Source of the DNA: Lewinellaceae bacterium
GTDB lineage: Bacteria; Bacteroidota; Bacteroidia; Chitinophagales; Saprospiraceae
Direction: 5' to 3'
DNA length: 64,000 nucleotides
Assembly (NCBI GenBank): GCA_020636325.1
Contig: JACJYC010000022.1
Location: 1 to 64,000 of the forward strand
The notes under the pieces are model-generated. The model saw nothing but the letters and a program-made list of their open reading frames with translations, had not been told where the DNA came from and did no database searches. Made by a program: the position numbers and the translations under genes. Positions 8,407 through 16,479 of this stretch are shown in pieces. Numbering within the stretch: the stretch's first letter is position 1; every line of letters begins with the position of its first letter.

Positions 8407-9285
8407 TCAGAGCTTGGTCTTCCACTCGGAAACCGTCTGCTCGATTCTTTCTTTGGAACCGGCATAGAATTTATCTTCCGCATTGGCCTTGCCCACTTCG
8501 GCAGCTTTGGCGGCGCTTTCCACGGCGGCTTTGTAATCGCCTTTTTTGGCTTCCAACCGGGCTTTGGTCCACCAGTTGCTGGAGTGGTCAAAGAGTTCGG
8601 TGGATTGGTTGGCAAAATTAAGGGCCCAGTCCGTATAGCGGTCGCTGTCAGCCAGGAAGTCGGCAGCCTGGGAATAGACTTTCCAGTGGTCTTCGGCCGG
8701 CGCTTTGGCTATCGCTTCGTCGATCTTTTGCTTGACCGTATTCAGGAGATCGGTCTGAAAGCGCAGGTAAACCACCTTGCTTTCCCAGCCGAAACGGATA
8801 TAGCCCAGGTCCAGGTCCTGTTCTACGATGGAGTAGGTCAGGCGCTCTTCCGGATTGGAGAGGGTTTTAACCCCGACGGGAATGCGCAATGCGTCCTGGG
8901 ATTCGTCGTACTGGTAAGCGCCCCATTGGTCGGCCGTTTTGTTGAAGACGGCGGTCCAGGTATCGCCTTCCTGCGGTATAAGGAAAAAGGCATATTTCCC
9001 TTTGGGCAGGTTGGCCCCTTCGATCATCAGGTCGGTGCTGAAGGATATCGTGGTCGCCTCGTTTGCGCCGGCGCGCCATACCTGATCATAAGGTACGATA
9101 TCGCCCCAAACGGTACGGCCCTTTACAGCCGGGCTCGAATAAACGATCTCGATCTCGGTGTATCCGATCGTATTGGCCGTTTTGGCCACCGGGCTTTTTC
9201 TGGGCAATTCCAGTTGGGAAAACAGCGGGGAATTCAAAGCTACCATCAACCCCAAGGTCAAAAACATAACACAAATACGGTTCAT
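8407..9285 (-). CDS. DUF2911 family secreted protein
   Basis: The 292-residue protein has a signal peptide (about 1-23). A DUF2911 domain (about 26-180) shows the typical features SPAVKGRTVWG, PYDQVWRAGANEATTI and LPKGKYAFFLIP. A helical C-terminal region (about 190-292) contains TPR-like stretches. DUF2911 proteins are common in Bacteroidota and have no established function. The gene stands alone with its own terminator and a TACCTTTG promoter upstream. Start ATG gives the signal peptide directly. Confidence 0.9.
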   Translation of the reverse strand: MNRICVMFLTLGLMVALNSPLFSQLELPRKSPVAKTANTIGYTEIEIVYSSPAVKGRTVWGDIVPYDQVWRAGANEATTISFSTDLMIEGANLPKGKYAFFLIPQEGDTWTAVFNKTADQWGAYQYDESQDALRIPVGVKTLSNPEERLTYSIVEQDLDLGYIRFGWESKVVYLRFQTDLLNTVKQKIDEAIAKAPAEDHWKVYSQAADFLADSDRYTDWALNFANQSTELFDHSSNWWTKARLEAKKGDYKAAVESAAKAAEVGKANAEDKFYAGSKERIEQTVSEWKTKL

Positions 9286-9319
9286 AGCATTTATTTTTTG
9301 GCTTAACGAACAAAGAGGG

Positions 9320-9327
9320 CAAAGGTA
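9320..9327 (-). promoter_or_regulatory. -7 promoter element of the DUF2911 gene
   Basis: The minus-strand sequence TACCTTTG is an exact TAnnTTTG match 35 bases before the ATG at 9285. Confidence 0.55.
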
Positions 9328-9371
9328 AAGTTTTTGCCAAAAATGACGCCCTTAAGGACCGGTCCCTTTTC

Positions 9372-12300
9372 CTATAAGACTGCTTTCAGGTATCGTAATA
9401 GCGTTTCCGGGACATTTTCCGGGGTGGAAAAGCCGTTACCGCCGCTCGTTCCGCCCGCACTTTCTTCCGATTTAAAGGCTTCGAAATTCTGATAGGTAAT
9501 TGGAGGCTGTCCGGTTTTTACGAGGCGTTCATTCACTTTCACCAAAGGACCATCGAGCAGTTTGTTGAGTTCTTCGAGTGCCGCCTGCTGGTCTGCCGCC
9601 AGTTTTTCCGCCCGTTGGAGCTGGGAATTGGACGGCTGTCCGGGATAACCGCTTACTTGTGCGTAAAGGTCCGATATCAGTTCGTAAAGTCTTTCCTCCT
9701 CCGCCACATATCCGTCGCCTTCGGATGCGACCAGCTTGTCCTTTAACGTGGCCGCTGCCTTTCCAAGTCCATCGATCTGTTGCTGCCACTTCCCTTTATC
9801 CGGGGCTGCTTTTTTGATACCTTGTTCCAGCGTGGTGAGGGTCTTGTGCATCCAGGCCATTTGTTCCATCATATCGTATAGCTGCATGGTCGTTTCCCGC
9901 TGGATCTTCCTCCCTTCCTCAGTATAGGGAGAAGCCGGGTCATTGACCAGGGTGAAGCTGGTGTTGTACTCATCCTTTCCCTTGATCAGTTTCACGTCGT
10001 ATTTGCCCGCAGACAAATTGGGCCCGAACAGGGATCCCGCCAGCGATTCCCTGTTCTTGCTCGGCGGGGCTTTGGGCCGTTCCATGGCCGTGGGCATTTC
10101 AACAAGGTTGATGCCGGCGCTCTTTCCCGCAGGCAGGGTCTTCAACAGCTTACCGTCTTTCCACACTTCGATGTACATCTTGCCGAAGGTATGGCGCTTG
10201 TCCATATAATAAACGATCTGGGCAGCCGAACTTGGGTTGGATCCTACAAAATTACCCGAACCTCCAAACCAGTTACCGCCCGCCCCTGGGTCGCGAAGGA
10301 CGGTAGGCGGAGTATCAAAAAAATGCATTTTGGAGGCCAGTACGGATGTCGTTATTTGTCTGAGCGGCGTAATATCGTCCAGGATTACAACCCCTCGGCC
10401 ATGTGTTGCCATAACCAGCGAATGGTCGCGCGGGTGAATGACCATATCGCGCACCCCAACCCGGGGCATATTGTTGGTGAAATGCCCCCACGATTTACCG
10501 GCATCAATGGAGATGAAAAGGCCGGATTCCGTACCCAGGAACAGTAGATCCGGATTGACGGGATCCTGGCGGATACTCAGGGCATATCCTTCGATATCAT
10601 CCTTGGAAAGGCTGGTCCAGGTCTTACCCAGGTTCGTAGTTTTCAGGACGTAGGTCTTTTGATCACCCATCCGGTGGTTATCGAAGGTGACGAATGCGGT
10701 TTGGGCGTCCGTCCTGCCGGGTTCGATAAAGGTGACCCAGGTGTTTTCCGGCACGCCCGGCACATTGGCCCGGACATTATTCCAGGTCTTGCCGCCGTCG
10801 TCCGTTACCTGCAGATTACCGTCGTCGGTGCCCACCCAGATGACCTCGCCGTTCTGGTAGGATTCGGCGATGGTGTAAATGGTACAGTGATTTTCAGCGC
10901 CGGAATTGTCAAGCGTCAGACCTCCGGATTCGGCCTGTTTCTGTTTTTCCTTGTCGTTGGTGGTCAGGTCAGGGGAGATGCGCCGCCAGGTATCTCCCAT
11001 ATCATCGGATTCGAACAGGTATTGCGCCCCGAAATACATGCGCTGTGGATTGGTCGGGCTGATATGCACCGGCGAATTCCAGTTGAACCGGAATTTTTCT
11101 TCCCCTTCCTGCGGATAAGGCCTTATGCTTTTGGCCAAACCGGTGGTTTTGCTGTACCGCACCAGGTTGCCGCCCTGGTATTCGCTGAAAATAACATCTT
11201 TTTCTGTGGGGTGCCGGAAGGAATAGAACCCGTCGCCGCCGAAGGTCGATTTCCAGTCACTATTGGTGATGCCGCCGGCTTTCTGGCTGGGCGCAAACCA
11301 GGAGCCGTTGTCCTGCAAACCGCCATAAACATTGTACGGCTGCTCATCGTCGACACTGACGTGATAAAACTGGGACACCGGCAGGTTCATCCACATCTTG
11401 AAGGTCAGGCCCCGATCAAAGGATTCATATACACCGCCGTCGGTTCCTACCAGTACGTGTTTGGTATTGAACGGATCGATCAGAATGTCATGGATATCGG
11501 AATGGACGGAATTGTCAATCATCCTGAATCTGCTGCCCCGGTCTTCGCTGATGATGGCCTGAAGTCCGCATTTCATGACGATGCTGTCATTCTTGGGATC
11601 GACGGTCAGGTTGGCAAAATAGAACGGACGGACCGTCGTATTGAATTCATTGTTGACCTTGGACCAGGAAGCGCCTGCATCCGTACTGAGGTAAAGGCCT
11701 TTTTTATCTGCGCTTTTGCATTCAACGGTGAGATAGACCACCTTACCGTTGGAGGGCGCTACACCGATCGCCAGTCGCCCCAGCTTTTCTTCGGGAAGGC
11801 CGGCCTGGGATCTGTTCCAGGTCCTGCCGCCGTCCGTGGTCTTGAACAGCCCCCCGGCGCCGCTTAACCCCGAATCAAGGCCCCAGGGCGTACGCCGGAA
11901 GCTCCACATCGCCGCATAGAGGACATCGGGGTTATCGGGGTCGATATCCAGATCCGTACAGCCGGTATCGGGGTCCAGATACAGGATCTTTTCCCATGTT
12001 TTGCCGCCGTCGGAGGTTTTATAGACACCACGGTCTTCGCTGCCGTCCCAGAGGTGACCCAGAACGGCTGCGTACACGACATCGGAATTTTTGGGATCCA
12101 CAATGATATCGGCGATCCTTTCGGAATTGCCCAACCCCATATTGGTCCAGGTTTCTCCGGCATCTGTACTTTTGTAAATGCCGTCGCCGACCGAAACACT
12201 GTTCCGCACCCAGACCTCACCGGTTCCCGCCCATACGATTTTCGGATTGGACGGGTCATAGGCGATCTTGCCGACCGACATGCAATGGTCATCAAAAACA

Positions 12301-12524
12301 GGGCGCATCAAAGCCCCTCCGCTGGCGGTTTTCCAGATGCCGCCGCCGGCTGTTCCTACGAGGATGACCTCCGGATGCCCGGGATCCATGGCCAGGGTAC
12401 TGATCCGGCCGCTCATGGCTGCCGGACCGATCTGGCGGGCGCGAAGGGCCCCGAAGAGCCGCTCCGTTTGTGCGTTCAGGGTTAACGATGCGAGGGTCAG
12501 GAGGAGAAGTAAGGGTCCTTTCAT
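9372..12524 (-). CDS. Secreted BNR/sortilin-like beta-propeller protein (putative glycosyl hydrolase-like)
   Basis: The 1050-residue protein has a signal peptide MKGPLLLLLTLASLTLNAQ. Two propellers carry many Asp-box/BNR motifs (STDAGETW, TSDGGKTW, TTDGGRTW, SIDAGKSW) through about residue 700, then come a beta-rich domain and a helical, probably coiled-coil C-terminal part (about 880-1020). Similar proteins are often annotated as glycosyl hydrolases or VPS10-like propellers, but no catalytic residues are established. The open frame extends upstream to 12581; those extra 19 codons are a translation of the adjacent heptamer array, so ATG at 12524 is the real start. It is a paralogue of the propeller lipoprotein at 16.5-19.0 kb. 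Confidence 0.88.
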   Translation of the reverse strand: MKGPLLLLLTLASLTLNAQTERLFGALRARQIGPAAMSGRISTLAMDPGHPEVILVGTAGGGIWKTASGGALMRPVFDDHCMSVGKIAYDPSNPKIVWAGTGEVWVRNSVSVGDGIYKSTDAGETWTNMGLGNSERIADIIVDPKNSDVVYAAVLGHLWDGSEDRGVYKTSDGGKTWEKILYLDPDTGCTDLDIDPDNPDVLYAAMWSFRRTPWGLDSGLSGAGGLFKTTDGGRTWNRSQAGLPEEKLGRLAIGVAPSNGKVVYLTVECKSADKKGLYLSTDAGASWSKVNNEFNTTVRPFYFANLTVDPKNDSIVMKCGLQAIISEDRGSRFRMIDNSVHSDIHDILIDPFNTKHVLVGTDGGVYESFDRGLTFKMWMNLPVSQFYHVSVDDEQPYNVYGGLQDNGSWFAPSQKAGGITNSDWKSTFGGDGFYSFRHPTEKDVIFSEYQGGNLVRYSKTTGLAKSIRPYPQEGEEKFRFNWNSPVHISPTNPQRMYFGAQYLFESDDMGDTWRRISPDLTTNDKEKQKQAESGGLTLDNSGAENHCTIYTIAESYQNGEVIWVGTDDGNLQVTDDGGKTWNNVRANVPGVPENTWVTFIEPGRTDAQTAFVTFDNHRMGDQKTYVLKTTNLGKTWTSLSKDDIEGYALSIRQDPVNPDLLFLGTESGLFISIDAGKSWGHFTNNMPRVGVRDMVIHPRDHSLVMATHGRGVVILDDITPLRQITTSVLASKMHFFDTPPTVLRDPGAGGNWFGGSGNFVGSNPSSAAQIVYYMDKRHTFGKMYIEVWKDGKLLKTLPAGKSAGINLVEMPTAMERPKAPPSKNRESLAGSLFGPNLSAGKYDVKLIKGKDEYNTSFTLVNDPASPYTEEGRKIQRETTMQLYDMMEQMAWMHKTLTTLEQGIKKAAPDKGKWQQQIDGLGKAAATLKDKLVASEGDGYVAEEERLYELISDLYAQVSGYPGQPSNSQLQRAEKLAADQQAALEELNKLLDGPLVKVNERLVKTGQPPITYQNFEAFKSEESAGGTSGGNGFSTPENVPETLLRYLKAVL

Positions 12525-12540
12525 TTTGGTTGCAGGTTTT

Positions 12541-12618
12541 GAGTCGTAAGTCATAAGTCGTAAGTTGTAAGTCTCGTACAACCTGGACTTACGACTTACG
12601 ACTGACCGACTTACGACT
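12541..12618. repeat. TAAGTCG/GACTTAC heptamer array
   Basis: Units GTAAGTC (left) and GACTTAC (right) form another inverted pair. It ends six bases from the stop codon of the LolA-like gene and lies just upstream of the BNR gene start, where it creates a spurious N-terminal extension. Confidence 0.88.
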
Positions 12619-12623
12619 AATTT

Positions 12624-13343
12624 CTATTTCTTAGGAAAATCAAAAAATGCGTCTTCCATAGGCGGATTGACTTCCACTTTTTCAATGATGATCTTTTGGG
12701 TGGATTCTCCGCCGATCTTGACTTCGAGGAAGAAGGGCATCATATAACCGTCCACTTCCTGATAATCGCTGAAATAGGTTTCCGTGATCTGGCCTTTTGC
12801 CTGACCTGAAGAGACGGAGGCCTGCATCATAATGGGGACGAAATATTCCTTGTCAAAGAAATAAGTCTGGACGTCGCCGTTCTTTTTGGTCAGTTTGACT
12901 TTTAGGGTAGCTGTTCCTTCAACGGCTTCTTCGCCGAGCAGTTCAACGGTGCTTCCCTTTTTTTCATAATCGAGAAAAGGGTTTTCGAACTCCTCTTTTT
13001 TCATCTCTTCGGCCATTTCATCCGGTACAGGCTGGGCTTCGGGGCCGGTTGCGAAAGGGTTGATCCACCAGGCTGTTTCGCCGTCATAAGCCTGTACGAC
13101 CTTCTGGCCTTGTACATCTACTTCAACCCTTTGCTTGTTGGGTTTTTTGGAAGAAATAACGCCGGAGAACTCCATACCTCCCATGGAGATCTTACCCGTC
13201 ATCCGGGTGGTTTCCAGGGCGCGCCATTTTTCCAGGCCGCCGGTGTTTTCAAAATAGCTGTTGAGGATTTCGTCCAGGCTTTGCGCCGAAACGGAAAAGG
13301 CAGCCGTAAGCGCCACCATCAAGATGGGAAGTTTTTTTAGCAT
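12624..13343 (-). CDS. LolA-like outer-membrane lipoprotein-sorting family protein
   Basis: The 239-residue protein has a signal peptide MLKKLPILMVALTAAFSVSA and a LolA/LppX-type half-barrel: a helix DEILNSYFENTGGLEKWRAL, then strands such as MTGKISMGGMEFSGVI, VVQAYDGETAWW and EKVEVNPPMEDAFFDFP. Family members bind lipid or lipoprotein acyl chains in the periplasm; this type (zinc-dependent-peptidase-like annotations also exist) is undefined in detail. The open frame reaches 13388, but ATG at 13343 starts a perfect signal peptide. The gene is divergent from the aspartoacylase-family gene. Confidence 0.82.
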   Translation of the reverse strand: MLKKLPILMVALTAAFSVSAQSLDEILNSYFENTGGLEKWRALETTRMTGKISMGGMEFSGVISSKKPNKQRVEVDVQGQKVVQAYDGETAWWINPFATGPEAQPVPDEMAEEMKKEEFENPFLDYEKKGSTVELLGEEAVEGTATLKVKLTKKNGDVQTYFFDKEYFVPIMMQASVSSGQAKGQITETYFSDYQEVDGYMMPFFLEVKIGGESTQKIIIEKVEVNPPMEDAFFDFPKK

Positions 13344-13497
13344 GATTGGATTTTTGGGGTGAAAATAGTCAGAACAGAACATATCCATTTGCTTTTTCGA
13401 TCAATAACGATTCTTACCGGACATATATCCTGATTCAGAATTCCTCCGTAATTTGCCCGACGCGAAAAGGAAAGCGACACAACCATTAATACTTTGC

Positions 13498-14421
13498 ATG
13501 TCATCAGATAGGACGATAGGCGTTTTTTCAGGGGATTCCCCCGGCCCCCTGGTCATTTCAACCGGCGGAATGCACGGCAATGAACCCGCCGGGGTATTGG
13601 CCATTCAACGCGTGCTCGGATTACTGCAATCGGCTTCACCCCCCCTGTCCTTCAAGGGTAAATTTGTAGGGCTCCGCGGCAATGTCAAAGCCCTTGATTT
13701 AAAACAGCGTTACCTCCGGCAGGACCTGAACCGGCTTTGGAGCGTGCAGTACGTCAAAGAATTAGCCGAGCTTGGGAAAGGGAATATCCAGGACGAAGAC
13801 GAAGAATTGCTGGGCCTCACCTCCGCCATACACGACCTGATCGCGGAAAGGGATTGGCCGCACGTCTACCTCCTCGACCTGCACACCACCAGCGCGGCGG
13901 GCGATATTTTTTCGGTGGTCTCCAACCGGCCGGATAACGTGGGCTTGGGCTTGAGCCTGCATGCACCTGTGGTAAAGGGTTTGCTGTACCGCCTGGAGGG
14001 CACGATCCTGCACTATATGGACGAGGTCGGCGGGATCACGGCGGTTTCTTTTGAGTCTGGTCAGAACGAGGACCCGGCGTCGGTCGACCGGGCGGAGGGC
14101 GCCCTGATCAATTGCCTGCACTACGCCGGTTGCCTGACAGATACCGGATTCGGCGCCGAATACGACGCGGTGCTGCGCAGTTATTCCCGCAACCTGCCCG
14201 CATTGGTGGAAGTGGTGGGTTATCACAAGGTGAACCCGGAAGATGAATTCAGGATGGTCCCCGGGTTCAGGAATTTCCAGCAGGTCAAAAAAGACGAAGT
14301 GCTGGCCTACGACCGGAACGGCCCCATCACCCCGGGGCAGAATTGCCGGATCCTGATGCCGAGGTACCAGGCGCAGGGAGAGGATGGGTTCTTTTTGGTG
14401 CGGGAGACATCTGGTTTTTAA
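13498..14421 (+). CDS. Succinylglutamate desuccinylase / aspartoacylase family carboxypeptidase
   Basis: The 307-residue protein is of the AstE/AspA M14-like zinc family. It shows GGMHGNEPAGVLA (zinc ligands His and Glu), DLHTTSAAGD (third ligand His), KQRYLRQDLNRLW (RxDLNR-type substrate residues) and SFESGQNED (catalytic Glu). The predicted reaction is hydrolysis of an N-acyl amino acid or removal of an amide-linked group; the substrate is not evident. ATG at 13498 is preferred to an in-frame TTG at 13453 because homologous proteins begin just before the first strand. It converges with purF, leaving a 14-base gap. Confidence 0.85.
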   Translation: MSSDRTIGVFSGDSPGPLVISTGGMHGNEPAGVLAIQRVLGLLQSASPPLSFKGKFVGLRGNVKALDLKQRYLRQDLNRLWSVQYVKELAELGKGNIQDEDEELLGLTSAIHDLIAERDWPHVYLLDLHTTSAAGDIFSVVSNRPDNVGLGLSLHAPVVKGLLYRLEGTILHYMDEVGGITAVSFESGQNEDPASVDRAEGALINCLHYAGCLTDTGFGAEYDAVLRSYSRNLPALVEVVGYHKVNPEDEFRMVPGFRNFQQVKKDEVLAYDRNGPITPGQNCRILMPRYQAQGEDGFFLVRETSGF

Positions 14422-14435
14422 ATGTAAAATGTAAC

Positions 14436-16328
14436 TCAATACGCCCGCTCGTCACGGTCCTCCATATAATTGATAAATGCCCGGTTGACGACCCGGTTCC
14501 CGCCCGGTGTGGGGTAGTTGCCGGAAAAATACCAGTCGCCCAGGTTCTCCGGACAGGCCTTGTGCAGGCCCTCGATCGTCTGATAAATGATCTCTACTTT
14601 GGGCTTGATATCCGGCGGGCAGACGATCTTTGAGATCCGCTCCGAAATTTCTTCATAAGGGAATTCGTCGTACAGTGCGGCCACTTCATTTTTGATCTGC
14701 TCCTTGGGCAGGTGTTCCTGCGCCTTGCAACGCTCATAAGCCTCCTGCAACAAGTGCTCTTTGCCGTGTTCCTTCAACAGGTCCACCAGGGCGTGGAAGG
14801 CGACGAACTCCTTCATTTTGGACATATCGATCCCATAACAATCCGGGTAACGGATCTGGGGCGCCGAAGATACGATCACGATCTTTTTGGGGCGCAGGCG
14901 GGAAGCCATCCGGATAATGCTGTTGCGGAGGGTCGATCCACGGACGATGGAGTCGTCGAGCAGCACCACCGTATCCTTTTCGTTCTCCACGATGCCGTAA
15001 GTGACGTCATACACATAGGAGATCATGGCGCCGCGGGAATTGTTGTCCGCGATGAAAGTGCGCTGTTTTTCGTCCTTGTGGATCAGTTTTTCCACGCGGG
15101 GCCGCATATTCAGGATCTTTTCCAGCTTTTTGGGCTTGAGGTCATCACCCAGTTTCAGGATCTTATCCCGTTTCATGTCGTTCAACCGGGCTTCAATCCC
15201 CTCGATCAGGCCCAGGAATGCCGTTTCTGCCGTATTGGGCACGAAGGAGAACAAGGTATGGTCCAGGTCGTGGTCAACCGCTTCCAGCACCTTGTCGGCC
15301 AGCAGGTAGCCCAGTTTTTTCCGTTCGAGGTAGATGTCGCGGTCGCCGCCGCGCGAAAAATAGATGCGCTCGAAGGAGCAGGCTGTTCTGGGCAGGCTGT
15401 CGACGAAGGGTTTTTCATCCACCTTGCCGTTGCGCTTCACGATGACGGCATGCCCCGGTTTGATCTCCTGAACGCGGGTATAGTGGACATTGAACACCGT
15501 CTGGATCGCCGGTCGCTCGGAGGCCACCACCACCACTTCTTCATCGTGGTAGTAATAGGCGGGGCGGATCCCGGAGGGGTCGCGCATCACAAAAGCGTCG
15601 CCGTGACCGATCAGGCCGGCCAGCACATAGCCGCCGTCAAATTTCCGGCTGGCCCGCTTCAGCAGGCGTTGCACATCCAGGTGTTCGTAGATGAGGTCGT
15701 TGATCTGTTCGTTGGTGTAGCCGTCGGGTTTGAACCAGGTATGGAGGCGCTGCACCTCGTCGTCGAGGAAGTGGCCGATCTTTTCCATGACGGTCACCGT
15801 ATCCGATTTTTCCTTGGGGTACTGGCCCAGTTCGACCAGCTCCTGGAACAATTCGTCGACGTTGGTAAGGTTGAAATTGCCGGCCAGGATGAGGTTCCGG
15901 TTCATCCAGTTGTTCTGCCGCAGGAAAGGGTGGCAGGTCTCAATGGAATTATCGCCGTGGGTGCCGTAGCGAAGGTGGCCGAGGAGCAGTTCGCCGGTAT
16001 ACGGCAGGTTTTCCTTGAGCCAGGCCGCATCTTTCATTTTTTCAGGCGGCAGCTCTTTGAACCGCCGGAAAACGCCCTGGAACAGGTCGTCCAGGTAATT
16101 CGGCGCATTGCTCCGCCGCCGGCTGATGTATTTTTTACCGGGGGTTATTCCGATCTTGATGGTCGCCATGCCGGCGCCGTCCTGGCCCCGGTTGCGTTGT
16201 TTTTGCATCAGCAGGCGCAACTTCTCCAACCCGAAAAGGGCGCTGCCGTATTTTTCCTGATAATAATCCAGCGGTTTTAACAACCTGATGAGGGCAATAC
16301 CGCACTCATGCTTGATAACATCGCTCAT
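14436..16328 (-). CDS. purF: Amidophosphoribosyltransferase PurF
   Basis: The 630-residue protein catalyses the first committed step of purine synthesis (PRPP plus glutamine to 5-phosphoribosylamine). The N-terminal Ntn-hydrolase glutaminase domain begins after a short propeptide; nucleophile Cys9 lies in HECGI. Glutaminase motifs include QRNRGQDGAGM and LRYGTHG. The phosphoribosyltransferase domain carries the PRPP loop VVLLDDSIVRGST at about 455-467. It is longer than the roughly 500-residue E. coli enzyme and matches the long form common in Bacteroidota. PRPP synthetase, which supplies its substrate, is at 59.3 kb. Confidence 0.95.
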   Translation of the reverse strand: MSDVIKHECGIALIRLLKPLDYYQEKYGSALFGLEKLRLLMQKQRNRGQDGAGMATIKIGITPGKKYISRRRSNAPNYLDDLFQGVFRRFKELPPEKMKDAAWLKENLPYTGELLLGHLRYGTHGDNSIETCHPFLRQNNWMNRNLILAGNFNLTNVDELFQELVELGQYPKEKSDTVTVMEKIGHFLDDEVQRLHTWFKPDGYTNEQINDLIYEHLDVQRLLKRASRKFDGGYVLAGLIGHGDAFVMRDPSGIRPAYYYHDEEVVVVASERPAIQTVFNVHYTRVQEIKPGHAVIVKRNGKVDEKPFVDSLPRTACSFERIYFSRGGDRDIYLERKKLGYLLADKVLEAVDHDLDHTLFSFVPNTAETAFLGLIEGIEARLNDMKRDKILKLGDDLKPKKLEKILNMRPRVEKLIHKDEKQRTFIADNNSRGAMISYVYDVTYGIVENEKDTVVLLDDSIVRGSTLRNSIIRMASRLRPKKIVIVSSAPQIRYPDCYGIDMSKMKEFVAFHALVDLLKEHGKEHLLQEAYERCKAQEHLPKEQIKNEVAALYDEFPYEEISERISKIVCPPDIKPKVEIIYQTIEGLHKACPENLGDWYFSGNYPTPGGNRVVNRAFINYMEDRDERAY

Positions 16329-16354
16329 TTGCGCTCCCTTCTGCGTTTAAGCCG

Positions 16355-16362
16355 CAAAGGTA
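16355..16362 (-). promoter_or_regulatory. -7 promoter element of purF
   Basis: Minus-strand TACCTTTG, an exact TAnnTTTG match, lies 27 bases before the purF ATG. Confidence 0.6.
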
Positions 16363-16405
16363 CGGTTGTTAACCCGGATTTTTATGAAAATTCGAAAAAA
16401 GGATA

Positions 16406-16478
16406 CACCCTCTCACCCTCTCACCCTCTCACCCTCTCACCCTCTCACCCTCTCACCCTCTCACCCTCTCACCCTCTA
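16406..16478. repeat. CACCCTCT octamer tandem array
   Basis: About nine nearly perfect copies of the 8-base unit CACCCTCT end one to two bases from the stop codon of the propeller lipoprotein gene. The same unit occurs at 23333-23378 (reverse complement) and 56932-57012. Confidence 0.95.
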
Positions 16479-16479
16479 A

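Noticed and set aside
14712..16280. Long open frame of 522 codons antisense to purF
   Set aside because: It is fully covered by an unmistakable purF gene on the other strand. Its protein is rich in Val, His and Gln, as expected for an antisense reading of GC-rich coding sequence, and shows no domain.
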